From: Chloroflexi bacterium GWB2_54_36
GTDB taxonomy: Bacteria; Chloroflexota; Anaerolineae; Anaerolineales; Anaerolineaceae
Length of the DNA stretch: 53,400 nt
Direction: 5' to 3'
NCBI GenBank assembly: GCA_001796355.1
Contig: MGMG01000103.1
Coordinates: forward strand, 1 to 53,400
A program made the position numbers and the translations under genes. Under the pieces are notes generated by a model, which saw nothing but the letters and a program-made list of their open reading frames with translations, ran no database searches and was not told where the DNA came from. Below are positions 23,863 to 31,523 of this stretch, piece by piece (position 1 is the stretch's first letter; the number at the start of each line of letters is the position of its first letter).

Positions 23863-24768
23863 GTGAATGTCGGGGTGCTGGCCATTTTCAGTCTGCGCTG
23901 GTGGATTTTTCTGCGAGTGATGGGCGGGCGCATCCCTTTTTCCCGCGCCGTAGGTTACCACCTGATCGGCTTTGGTGTCTCCTATTTCACGGTTGGTCCC
24001 CAAGTCGGCGGTGAACCGCTGCAGGTGCTATTGGCTTCCCGGCATCCGTCTGTCACTTCGCCTGCCGCAGTTTCCAGTGTGTTTCTGGACAAAGTCTTCG
24101 AACTGCTGACCAATTTCACTTTTTTGATGATTGGCAGCCTGCTGATCCTTGTCAGCGGTGCGGCCGGTAATTGGCCGGGTGGCGGATGGTGGGCTGCTGC
24201 AGCCGGTTTACTGACCCTGCCGCTGTTGCATTTATGGGCGTTGAGTCGCGAGAAATTCCCGATCACCGGTTTAATAACCCGGTACACATTGCCAACCTGG
24301 TTGCTGCGCGCAGCGAAGCTGATTGTTCAATCGGAGGAGAAAATTTCCGCTTTACTGCGTACCAAACCCGTAGTGGTTTTGGCCGCCGCAGCGATCTCGG
24401 CTGCCGGATGGCTGGCCATGTTCGCGGAATACGCGCTGATGCTGAGCTTCCTTGGGCAGTCCATGAACCTGGTACAACTGATGACGGCCTTTCTTGCTTC
24501 ACAACTGGCTTTCTTGACGCCTCTGCCAGGTGGGCTGGGTGCGTTGGAGGCTGGTCAGGTACTGGCTTTTAGTTCCTTTGGCGCGGCTGCCGCTGTTGGG
24601 TTGAGCGCCAGTCTGGTTATGCGCGTCCGCGATTTGATTTTTGGATTGCTTGGCTTAGCCCTGGCCGGCACTGAACTTCAGAAAATTGGAAAACGCAAAG
24701 CCCCACCTGAAGGTACCGACTCAACTATCGACTCTGTTGAACATACTGTCATTGTGCTTGAGGAATAA
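23863..24768 (+). CDS. Lysylphosphatidylglycerol-synthase TM-domain (YbhN/AglD-like) membrane protein
   Basis: The intact body has 301 residues from GTG 23863, with about 7 membrane segments. It shows the conserved blocks of the UPF0104/LPG_synthase_TM family: FSLRWWIFLRVMGGRIPFSRAVGYHLIGFGVSYFTVGPQVGGEPLQVLLA, with the GPQVGGEP motif at residues ~45-52, ASVFLDKVFELLTNF in related form, and LTPLPGGLGALEAGQ near 230-244. Related proteins flip or transfer lipids (MprF N-terminal half) or assist glycolipid synthesis. No aminoacyl-transfer domain is attached. The true gene probably begins further upstream but the frame is broken there. It is followed by a small membrane protein and ribA. Confidence 0.75.
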   Translation: MNVGVLAIFSLRWWIFLRVMGGRIPFSRAVGYHLIGFGVSYFTVGPQVGGEPLQVLLASRHPSVTSPAAVSSVFLDKVFELLTNFTFLMIGSLLILVSGAAGNWPGGGWWAAAAGLLTLPLLHLWALSREKFPITGLITRYTLPTWLLRAAKLIVQSEEKISALLRTKPVVVLAAAAISAAGWLAMFAEYALMLSFLGQSMNLVQLMTAFLASQLAFLTPLPGGLGALEAGQVLAFSSFGAAAAVGLSASLVMRVRDLIFGLLGLALAGTELQKIGKRKAPPEGTDSTIDSVEHTVIVLEE

Positions 24769-24778
24769 GGAGGAAACA

Positions 24779-25111
24779 ATGGAAACAACCCGGATTCGGA
24801 TTAGTCTGATGCAAGTGGTGATCATTTTTCTGGCACTGATTGCTGCCGGCATTCATCTGTCGCTCTTATTCCCGGACGTGATATTCATTCTCAACGGCCT
24901 GGGCTATCTTGGCTTGACGGCTGCCTACTTCTTGCGGCTGCCAATCCCTTTTCTGCAAGACCGCAAACGGTTGGTGCGTTTTGCCTTGATCGGCTACACC
25001 GCTTTGACTTTGGTTTTATGGCTGGCTATCGGGGAACAGACCCCGCTGGGTATTTTTACTGCCGCTATCGAAGTGCTGTTAATCGTTTTGCTTCTTTTTC
25101 AACGCCCTTAA
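24779..25111 (+). CDS. Small four-helix membrane protein of unknown function
   Basis: The start is chosen at ATG 24779 because a strong AAGGAGG site lies 6 bases upstream; a longer in-frame start overlaps the previous gene. The 110 residues form about four membrane segments (MQVVIIFLALIAAGIHLSLLF, VIFILNGLGYLGLTAAYFL, LVRFALIGYTALTLVLWLAI and GIFTAAIEVLLIVLLLF). No motif or family is recognised. The gene lies 10 bases after the LPG-synthase-like gene and 51 bases before ribA, on the same strand, so it may belong to the same transcript. Confidence 0.8.
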   Translation: METTRIRISLMQVVIIFLALIAAGIHLSLLFPDVIFILNGLGYLGLTAAYFLRLPIPFLQDRKRLVRFALIGYTALTLVLWLAIGEQTPLGIFTAAIEVLLIVLLLFQRP

Positions 25112-25162
25112 GCGTTGTCGCATCATCATCGCTGTGCTGATCGGGTGCAAAAAGGAATATTC

Positions 25163-25816
25163 ATGGTCGAAACTCTAAAAATCAAACGCATTGTCCAGGC
25201 GCGCATTCCCACCGACGCTGGTGAATTTCAATTGTGCCTGTACGCCAATAATCGAGACGATAAAGAACATTTGGCGTTAGTCCATGGGCGCGTCGATCAG
25301 CAAAATCATGTACCGGTGCGCATCCATTCGGAATGTTTTACCGGGGAAGTTCTTGGCTCGCGGCGTTGTGACTGCGGCGAGCAGCTTCAACTTGCGATGA
25401 ATTATATCGCCGGGCAGCCCATGGGTGTGATCGTTTATTTGCGTCAGGAGGGGCGTGGAATCGGCCTGCTGGAAAAGCTGCGTGCTTACAACCTGCAAGA
25501 CAGCGGTTATGACACCGTCGAAGCCAATCTGGCGCTGGGCCATTCTGAGGACGAACGCGAATACAGTATGGCAGCAGCCATCCTGCAGGATTTAGGAATT
25601 CGATCGGTTCAACTGCTGACCAATAACCCGGACAAAATTAGCGGGCTCGAATCACTTGGCGTGCGGGTGACGGGACGCGTTCCGCTGGTAGCTACCGTGA
25701 CCGAAGATAACGCCGCCTATCTGCTCACCAAGGCGCGGCGGATGAACCATTTGCTGGATGCCAACTTGTTCTTTTCAGTTGAACCGCTCTCTTCCAATGG
25801 CCATGGACATCATTGA
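25163..25816 (+). CDS. ribA: GTP cyclohydrolase II
   Basis: The start is at ATG 25163, preceded by AAAAGGA. The 217-residue stand-alone enzyme lacks a DHBP-synthase half. Zinc ligands are in HSECFTGEVLGSRRCDCGEQL (Cys at ~54, 65 and 67). Catalytic and GTP-binding blocks YLRQEGRGIGLLEKLRAY and LQDSGYDTVEAN are canonical, as is LLTNNPDKISGLESLGV. It converts GTP to diamino-ribosylaminopyrimidinone phosphate, formate and pyrophosphate, the first riboflavin step. The next gene, a RibD-type reductase, overlaps its end by 20 bases, but no deaminase, ribE or ribH is nearby. The product may therefore feed another pathway. Confidence 0.95.
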   Translation: MVETLKIKRIVQARIPTDAGEFQLCLYANNRDDKEHLALVHGRVDQQNHVPVRIHSECFTGEVLGSRRCDCGEQLQLAMNYIAGQPMGVIVYLRQEGRGIGLLEKLRAYNLQDSGYDTVEANLALGHSEDEREYSMAAAILQDLGIRSVQLLTNNPDKISGLESLGVRVTGRVPLVATVTEDNAAYLLTKARRMNHLLDANLFFSVEPLSSNGHGHH

Positions 25817-26519
25817 TACCGCCACGACCTTTGCACGGCTCAATGCGGCTAAAACTGAGACACGCACGCGTTCCTGGCCGTGGGTAACCTTGAGCTATGC
25901 CCAGACACTTGACGGCAGCATTGCGGCTGAGCCTGGCAAGCTCTTCGATATCAGTTCACCCGAAACCATGCAAATGACGCACCGTCTGCGCACCGGGCAC
26001 GATGCCATTCTGGTTGGGATCGGCACGGTTCTGGCGGATGATTCACTGCTGAATGTGCGTCTGGTGGATGGAAAAGATCCGCAGCCCATCATTCTGGATT
26101 CACGCCTGCGCACTCCGCTGGATAGCCGGCTTATCCGGCGTTCTGACCTGCATCCCTGGATCGTCTGTGCACCCGCCGCCGGAAAAGACCAGGATGCGGC
26201 TTTGACTGCAACCGGAGCGCGCCTGCTGCGGGTAGACCTGGGACCTGATGGCTGTTTGTCCCTGCCCCGGATGCTCGAATGCTTAAAAAGCCTCGGAATT
26301 GCGTCAATAATGGTCGAAGGTGGGTCTCGGGTTATTTCATCTTTTCTGCAGGCGGACCTGGTGGATTGGGCTGTCGTCACCATCTCACCGCGCTGGGCGG
26401 GCGGATTGCCGGCGTACGACCGGGGAGCAGGCTCACCGAGTGATCTGCCGCACCTGATCGATCCGGAATATCAGCAGTGCGGGCCGGATCTGGTAGTTTC
26501 GGGGAGAGTAGCGCAATGA
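25797..26519 (+). CDS. RibD C-terminal-type pyrimidine reductase, stand-alone
   Basis: The start is ATG 25797 (or 25803), overlapping ribA. The 240 residues form only the reductase domain of RibD: WPWVTLSYAQTLDGSIA (~25-41), TGHDAILVGIGTVLADDSLLNVR (~65-87), PQPIILDSRLRTP and the NADPH-binding IMVEGGSRVISSFLQADLVD (~178-197). The zinc deaminase half with the HAE/PCxxxG motif is absent. In riboflavin synthesis this domain reduces the ribosyl to a ribityl side chain. A single-domain form also occurs in archaeal and fungal pathways and in specialised metabolite clusters. The 20-base overlap with ribA and 4-base overlap with the next gene show tight coupling. Confidence 0.88.
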   Translation: MAMDIIDTATTFARLNAAKTETRTRSWPWVTLSYAQTLDGSIAAEPGKLFDISSPETMQMTHRLRTGHDAILVGIGTVLADDSLLNVRLVDGKDPQPIILDSRLRTPLDSRLIRRSDLHPWIVCAPAAGKDQDAALTATGARLLRVDLGPDGCLSLPRMLECLKSLGIASIMVEGGSRVISSFLQADLVDWAVVTISPRWAGGLPAYDRGAGSPSDLPHLIDPEYQQCGPDLVVSGRVAQ

Positions 26520-27547
26520 TTTCTGGACAATCGGTTTATTTCACCGCGCCCGGTCAGGTGACGATTCGCTCTGAAATGTTGGCACCGCCAGGCGTGCGCG
26601 AAGTGCTGGTGCAAACAACGCTTAGCGCTGTCAGCTCCGGCACTGAATCACTCGTTTTTCAAGGGCTGGCGCCTGAGAACATGGAGCTGGATGCCAACAT
26701 CAGCAGCCTGCGCGGTAATTTTCGCTACCCATTCAAATACGGTTATGCCTGCGTCGGGCGGGTAACCATGCTTGGCCCGGGGGTGGACAATGAATGGCAA
26801 GGGCGCCGCGTGTTTGCATTTAATCCGCATGAAAGTCATTTTATTGCCAGCCTGGACGCATTGATTCCGCTGCCTGCCGACTTGACGGATGAGGATGCCT
26901 CCTTTCTTGCCAATATGGAGACTGCCATCAACTTTATCCATGATGGCGCGCCGCTGATCGGCGAATCCGTGCTGGTTTTGGGCCTGGGAGTAGTTGGCAT
27001 GTTGACCCTGGCACAGTTGGCGCGTTTTCCGCTGACTCATCTTTTTGCGCTGGATCGTTATCCCCTGCGCCAGAAAATCGCCTCCGAGCTGAGCAATGTG
27101 CAGGTATTGAACGCGGAGGATCCGGCAATCGTCTCGGATTTACACAACGCGCTGGCAGCGCATGGATTTGCCAGCCGCGGGGCCGATCTGGTGTATGAAA
27201 TCAGCGGCTCGCCGGATGCGCTTAATCTGGCGATTAATGCTGCGGGTTACAACGGACGTGTGGTGATAGGCTCCTGGTACGGGCGCAAGAAGTCGGTGCT
27301 CGATCTGGGCGGCTCTTTTCATCGCAACCGCATCCAACTGGTCAGCAGCCAGGTAAGTAGTCTCGCGCCGGAAATCAGCGGACGCTGGACCAAGGAGCGG
27401 CGGTTGGCGTTGGCGCTCCAGGCGCTTCACAGCTTGCACCCAGGCGAGTGGATTACTCACCGGTTCCCTTTTACCCAGGCAGACCAGGCTTACCAGCAAC
27501 TGGTGTTGCGGCCGGAAGAATCGTTTCAAATCGTTCTGACGTATTAA
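26516..27547 (+). CDS. MDR-family NAD(P)-dependent dehydrogenase
   Basis: Begins at ATG 26516, overlapping the reductase stop (ATGA). The 343-residue medium-chain dehydrogenase/reductase has an N-terminal GroES-like part (LSAVSSGTESLVFQG in place of the zinc-cysteine region; RYPFKYGYACVGRV) and a Rossmann part with VLVLGLGVVGML (~155-166) and the acidic ALDR following. The usual catalytic zinc ligands are missing, placing it near the BchC / deoxy-scyllo-inosamine-dehydrogenase-like branch. It probably oxidises or reduces a side-chain alcohol. Strict coupling to ribA and ribD-like genes suggests the side chain of a pyrimidine or pterin intermediate. It converges with the acyltransferase by a 4-base overlap. 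Confidence 0.82.
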   Translation: MISGQSVYFTAPGQVTIRSEMLAPPGVREVLVQTTLSAVSSGTESLVFQGLAPENMELDANISSLRGNFRYPFKYGYACVGRVTMLGPGVDNEWQGRRVFAFNPHESHFIASLDALIPLPADLTDEDASFLANMETAINFIHDGAPLIGESVLVLGLGVVGMLTLAQLARFPLTHLFALDRYPLRQKIASELSNVQVLNAEDPAIVSDLHNALAAHGFASRGADLVYEISGSPDALNLAINAAGYNGRVVIGSWYGRKKSVLDLGGSFHRNRIQLVSSQVSSLAPEISGRWTKERRLALALQALHSLHPGEWITHRFPFTQADQAYQQLVLRPEESFQIVLTY

Positions 27548-28437
27548 GGGACTACGAAATCAGAACGCTGATAGTACGGCCGAATACGTTCAATAGCTGC
27601 CCGGGTAATGGCCTGCGGGTCGGGGTCTGCCATCAGCTCGTGACCTGGAATTGGCGGCAGAATATCCACCTGAACGTGGACTGGCCAAAGGTTGGGCCGA
27701 AATACCTTTGCCAGAATTTGCAGCGTGGCTGCCAGACGTTGGCGATCACCGGACTGCCGGCGCAATTTTGTCAGCGGATGCCGCAGCGAAGGCGCTGCAA
27801 TCACCCCCGAGACGATGACCGGCAAAACCTGCAAGTCTGGCGCCAGGCGGATGAAGATGCCCGTACTGGGCGACCAGTTCTCCAGCGCAGCCGCGGCGCC
27901 CGGCATGACGCGTGGGTCAGGATCGATGCGCCCCCCGGGGAAGGTGAGCACCGCGCCGCCGGCACGCAAGTAGCGCGCGGTCTGGCGGATTACCTCACTG
28001 CGCCCGTCATTTTCCGGGACAAAAAACAAGTAGGGACGGGTAGCCGGCAGCTCAGCCAGGAATGGCCGCTCAGCCGCCAGCACCCGCAAGTCGGGGCGTG
28101 GGAGTGCGGCAAACAAAGCAACCGTATCCACCATGCCGGGATGGTTGGAAAGAATCAAAAGCGGTCCGCTGGGGGGCAGGTTTTCCGCGCCGTGGACTTC
28201 AAAGCCTTTGACGTAAGCGGCCAGCAGGCGGCGGGCGCCGCCAGCCAATCCCAGATCCCGAACCCCCCGGTCATAATCCAGCACCTGGCGGGCAAATTGA
28301 CGCGCCGGGTAGCGAAAGATTGGACCAAGCAAACTGCGCGCAAAGGAATGATTCTGCCAGCCGAGCGAGATCAACATGTCATCGATGTTGATGCGGATCA
28401 GGGCTTGTTCGCTCTCGAGATATTCGTCCGGCTGCAT
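27544..28437 (-). CDS. PlsC-like 1-acylglycerol-phosphate acyltransferase family protein
   Basis: The 297-residue protein has the acyltransferase motif I NHPGMVDT (HX4D, about residues 99-106), ERPFLAELPATRPYLFFVPE and the motif III-like FPGGRIDPDP (~165-174). Family members transfer acyl chains to lysophosphatidic acid or other glycerol-lipids. An N-terminal extension of ~75 residues precedes the domain, and no clear membrane helix is seen apart from a weakly hydrophobic region. It is transcribed opposite to its neighbours: 4 bases overlap the MDR gene, and it shares a 37-base divergent start region with the PTPS-like gene. It could supply a lipid anchor for the cluster product, but this is only position-based. 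Confidence 0.8.
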   Translation of the reverse strand: MQPDEYLESEQALIRINIDDMLISLGWQNHSFARSLLGPIFRYPARQFARQVLDYDRGVRDLGLAGGARRLLAAYVKGFEVHGAENLPPSGPLLILSNHPGMVDTVALFAALPRPDLRVLAAERPFLAELPATRPYLFFVPENDGRSEVIRQTARYLRAGGAVLTFPGGRIDPDPRVMPGAAAALENWSPSTGIFIRLAPDLQVLPVIVSGVIAAPSLRHPLTKLRRQSGDRQRLAATLQILAKVFRPNLWPVHVQVDILPPIPGHELMADPDPQAITRAAIERIRPYYQRSDFVVP

Positions 28438-28474
28438 GCTATGATTATAGTATCCAAGCCAATTGGAGTGTGAA

Positions 28475-28852
28475 ATGTATCGTGTTTCCGTTCAAAAAAC
28501 ATTTACAGCCCGGCATTATTTGATCGGTGGCGACTGGGGCGCGGAAAATCAGTTGCACGCGCACCCTTATCGCCTGGAACTTGAACTGAGCGGTTACGAT
28601 CTGGATCAGCACCAGTACCTGGCCGATATTGTGGCCATCGAAAATGCCCTGGAACACCAGATCGAGCTGGTGCGCGACAAAACCCTGAATGAAATCCCAG
28701 CCTTCGCCGGTGTGAACCCCTCGCTGGAGTATTTTGCGCGCTGGCTGTGCGAGTCGCTTTCTGCCAAAATTGATGCAAGCAATATCCAGCGGGTGGCAGT
28801 GCGGTTGTGGGAAAGTGATACCGCCTGGGCTGGGTACGAGCTGGAGCGCTAA
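28475..28852 (+). CDS. 6-pyruvoyl/carboxy-tetrahydropterin synthase-like protein, altered active site
   Basis: The start is ATG 28475 after GGAG. The 125 residues fit the QueD/PTPS T-fold. The three zinc histidines are kept: His14 (FTARHYL), His28 and His30 (LHAHPY). The catalytic Cys that normally stands four residues before the second His is Glu24 (AENQLHAH), and the usual Asp-His pair of LDHxxLN is Arg-Asp (VRDKTLNE). The late Glu (WESDTAWAGYEL) is kept. Cys-to-Glu replacement is known from PTPS-III enzymes that act in folate synthesis, so a change of reaction is likely. The next gene starts directly at the stop, with no gap. Confidence 0.85.
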   Translation: MYRVSVQKTFTARHYLIGGDWGAENQLHAHPYRLELELSGYDLDQHQYLADIVAIENALEHQIELVRDKTLNEIPAFAGVNPSLEYFARWLCESLSAKIDASNIQRVAVRLWESDTAWAGYELER

Positions 28853-29947
28853 GTGCGTGTCGGGTTGATCATCTACGGCGGCCTGGATACGCTTTCCGGC
28901 GGCTATTTGTATGACCGCATGCTGGTTGAATACCTGCGGGCCGCCGGGGATACCGTCGAAGTGGTCGGGCTGCCGGTAGTGAGTTACGGACAGGCGCTTG
29001 GTCAGAATTTTTCGCGATCGATCCGAAACCGGCTGGCAGGGCTGCAAGTTGATCTGTTGCTGCAGGATGAATTGAATCAGCCATCGTTGTTCGCGCTAAA
29101 CCGCTGGCTGCGGCAAGCGGTGAAGGTGCCGTTTATCGGCATCGTCCACCACCTGCGCAGCAGCGAACCACACAACCGGCTGCTACGAGCGTTCTACCGC
29201 GCCATCGAACATCAGTACCTGGAATCGCTGGATGGATACGTATTTAACAGCCATTCCAGCCGGCTGGCAGTGAATGCCCTTACTCCGCACCAAAAACCCT
29301 TCACGGTGGCAACGCCCGGCGGGGATGCACTGGATGAATCCGATTTCGATCCTAAAAGCACTGCGCATAGCCAAAGAAATCAGTCAGGGGATCAATATAA
29401 GCAGCTGGAAATCCTTTTCGTCGGCAATTTGATCGTGCGTAAGGGGCTGCATTCTTTGCTCTCGGCGCTGGCCAGGGTGCGCTCTGAAAACTGGCGTTTG
29501 CGGGTGGTTGGCCGCGACGATGTGGACCTGGCTTACGCGCGCCATTGCCGGGACCTCGTATCTTCCGCCAGCCTGGAAAACCAGGTGGAATTCCTGGGGG
29601 CGTTAAATGATGGCGATCTTGTGCAGGCATATCGCACCAGCCAACTGCTGGCTGTGCCATCCACGTTCGAGGGTTTTGGCATTGTCTATCTGGAAGCCAT
29701 GCGTTGGGGCGTTGTACCGATCGCTGGTAATGCTGGCGGCTCGGGGGAGATCATTCAACACGGCATTAACGGCTGGCTGGTCCCACCTGGAGATGAAGCC
29801 GTTCTGGCGGCGGTAATCGAAACCATCAGCCGAAATCCGGAAATTCTCCAGTCCATGAGCCTGGCTGCCCGCCAACGCTACGCAGAATTTCCGACCTGGC
29901 GGCAAACTACGGAAAACATTCGTCAATTTATGCTCGCCCAGCTTTGA
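28853..29947 (+). CDS. GT4-family glycosyltransferase
   Basis: Starts with GTG directly after the PTPS-like stop codon. The 364-residue GT-B enzyme has a flexible N-terminal loop GLDTLSGGYLYDRMLVEYL and a C-terminal domain beginning LEILFVGNLIVRKGLHSLL (~183-200), with the EX7E motif in STFEGFGIVYLEAMRWG (~268-284) and GNAGGSGEIIQHGINGWLV. GT4 enzymes transfer sugars from nucleotide donors with retention. The acceptor is unknown. Coupling to the PTPS-like gene and the following methyltransferase suggests a small, possibly pterin-like acceptor; a wall or lipid glycan is the alternative. Its stop overlaps an ATG (TGATG) of the next gene. Confidence 0.9.
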   Translation: MRVGLIIYGGLDTLSGGYLYDRMLVEYLRAAGDTVEVVGLPVVSYGQALGQNFSRSIRNRLAGLQVDLLLQDELNQPSLFALNRWLRQAVKVPFIGIVHHLRSSEPHNRLLRAFYRAIEHQYLESLDGYVFNSHSSRLAVNALTPHQKPFTVATPGGDALDESDFDPKSTAHSQRNQSGDQYKQLEILFVGNLIVRKGLHSLLSALARVRSENWRLRVVGRDDVDLAYARHCRDLVSSASLENQVEFLGALNDGDLVQAYRTSQLLAVPSTFEGFGIVYLEAMRWGVVPIAGNAGGSGEIIQHGINGWLVPPGDEAVLAAVIETISRNPEILQSMSLAARQRYAEFPTWRQTTENIRQFMLAQL

Positions 29948-30017
29948 TGCGAGGTACACAGCGGACTTTACGTTTCAACGCTACCTGAATGCCAAGCGCA
30001 CCGTCGATGACCGGGCG

Positions 30018-30896
30018 TTGAACCGCTCCGTCTGGCAGAGGATGGCCAAACTGCTTGGGGAGCGGGCTTTGAACCAACCGCCGCGGGTATTAGAGGTTGG
30101 CGCAGGTATGGGCACCATGCTGCACCGCCTGGTCGAGTGGGGTGCGCTCAAACGCGGAACGTACCAAGGAATTGATTCAGATACTGAGAGTATTCAGACA
30201 GCGCTGCAAAATTTACCGGCGTGGGCCGATGGTCAAGGGTTGGCATGCCTCGCCGCTCCGGACGGTTTTGATTTATCTGGACAGGAAGTCCAGCTGCGGG
30301 TGAGTTTCCAAACCAGGGAGGTTGGCGAGGTGGCGGCAAATCCGGGCGAGCCGGGTTATGACCTGCTGCTCGCGAATGCATTTTTGGATCTTGTCAATCC
30401 GGCATCACTCCTGCAGCAATGGGGGAAATGGATGCAGCCAGGCGGATTAGGCTACTTTACGATCAATTTCGACGGCGTGACCGTATTCGAGCCGCAGCTC
30501 GATCCGGGTTTGGACGAAAAAATAATCGAACTATACCACCGGTCAATGGACGACCGGCAGGCAGACGGACAGCCTACCGGGGGCAGCCGGACTGGGCGGC
30601 GTTTATACCATCAACTCCGCGACGCAGGCTGGAAAGTGCTGGCTGCCGGGGCTTCAGACTGGGTGTTATATCCGGTTGGTGGGAGTTACCCGGCTGATGA
30701 AGCCTATTTTTTGGAACATATCCTGCATTTTTTCGAAGAAACGCTTGCCGGACACGCTGAGTTGGAACCCGTTGCATTTCAAGGTTGGCTCACCGCCCGC
30801 CGCCGGCAGATCCATGGCGCCAGCCTGTTCTTGGTTGTCCATCAGTTGGATTACCTGGCCTGCTGGTCGCCGGATGACGCCCATCTGCCCAAGTAA
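30018..30896 (+). CDS. Class I methyltransferase, start frame uncertain
   Basis: The longest standard-start reading begins at TTG 30018. Motif I VLEVGAGMGTMLHRLVEWG is at about residues 24-42, the acidic GIDSD follows, then YDLLLANAFLDLVNP and MQPGGLGYFTINFDG. The same frame stays open upstream, reading ARYTADFTFQRYLNAKRTVDDRALN back to 29949, and looks like true protein, but it has no ATG/GTG/TTG. The coupled ATG at 29947 is one frame off and stops after 13 codons. A one-base indel near 29950 would restore a ~316-residue protein. The substrate is unknown; the gene ends the PTPS-GT4 series. Confidence 0.78.
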   Translation: MNRSVWQRMAKLLGERALNQPPRVLEVGAGMGTMLHRLVEWGALKRGTYQGIDSDTESIQTALQNLPAWADGQGLACLAAPDGFDLSGQEVQLRVSFQTREVGEVAANPGEPGYDLLLANAFLDLVNPASLLQQWGKWMQPGGLGYFTINFDGVTVFEPQLDPGLDEKIIELYHRSMDDRQADGQPTGGSRTGRRLYHQLRDAGWKVLAAGASDWVLYPVGGSYPADEAYFLEHILHFFEETLAGHAELEPVAFQGWLTARRRQIHGASLFLVVHQLDYLACWSPDDAHLPK

Positions 30897-30974
30897 GCCC
30901 CTTTGATCGGCCTGCCCGGTTCCACCGATGAAATGAGGTACAATTAGCCCACAATCGGTTGGAGGACTCTTTTT

Positions 30975-31523
30975 TTGAAAAAATTTCTTCGGTATTTCTT
31001 CTATTTACTCCTCATTCCCGGGCTTATTATCGCGCTCGACCAATATACCAAGTCGCTCGTAAGGCAAAATTTGGCTTTGGGGGAGAGTTGGATGCCCTGG
31101 CAAGACTTGGCGCCTTACGCGCGCATCCTGCACTGGTATAACAAGGGCGTCGCTTTTGGCATGTTCCAGGAAGGCGGCGTCATTTTCATCCTTCTGCCGA
31201 TCATCATTGTCGTTGGTATTATCGTTTATTTTCCGCGCATTCCCAACCAGGATTGGTCATTGCGGTTAGCGCTCAGCATGCAATTGGGCGGCGCCGTTGG
31301 CAACCTGATCGACCGCATTACCATTGGCCAGGTCACCGATTTTATTTCGATCGGGTCATTTGCGGTCTTCAATGTGGCCGATTCCGCCATAACGGTCGGT
31401 ACAGCCGTCCTGGTATTGGGGGTTTGGCTGCAGGAACGGCGCGAGAAGGCAGAACGGGAAATGATCGCGCAGGCCGACGGCAATCCCACCGAACCATTTT
31501 CGGAGTTTCACGAGCTTTCATGA
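30975..31523 (+). CDS. lspA: Lipoprotein signal peptidase II
   Basis: The 182-residue protein has a TTG start at 30975 after GGAGGA. Four membrane segments are visible, with DQYTKSLV in the first, NKGVAFGMF, then the catalytic aspartates in GNLIDRI (~116-122) and FNVADSAI (~138-145). VTDFI lies between them. It removes signal peptides from diacylated prolipoproteins, consistent with Lgt and the two predicted lipoproteins in this window. The C-terminal tail (~165-182) is charged. Its stop overlaps the start of the pseudouridine synthase gene (ATGA), the lspA-rluD pairing seen in many bacteria. Confidence 0.95.
   Translation: MKKFLRYFFYLLLIPGLIIALDQYTKSLVRQNLALGESWMPWQDLAPYARILHWYNKGVAFGMFQEGGVIFILLPIIIVVGIIVYFPRIPNQDWSLRLALSMQLGGAVGNLIDRITIGQVTDFISIGSFAVFNVADSAITVGTAVLVLGVWLQERREKAEREMIAQADGNPTEPFSEFHELS

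Noticed and set aside
24779..25162. FMN riboswitch before ribA
   Set aside because: The gap before ribA is 51 bases and the upstream sequence is coding; no FMN-riboswitch conserved segments are seen.
27448..28473. Plus-strand open frame of 341 codons
   Set aside because: It is antisense to the acyltransferase, which has clear motifs (HX4D, FPGGR); the plus frame shows no domain and is rich in Gln/Arg, typical of a shadow frame.
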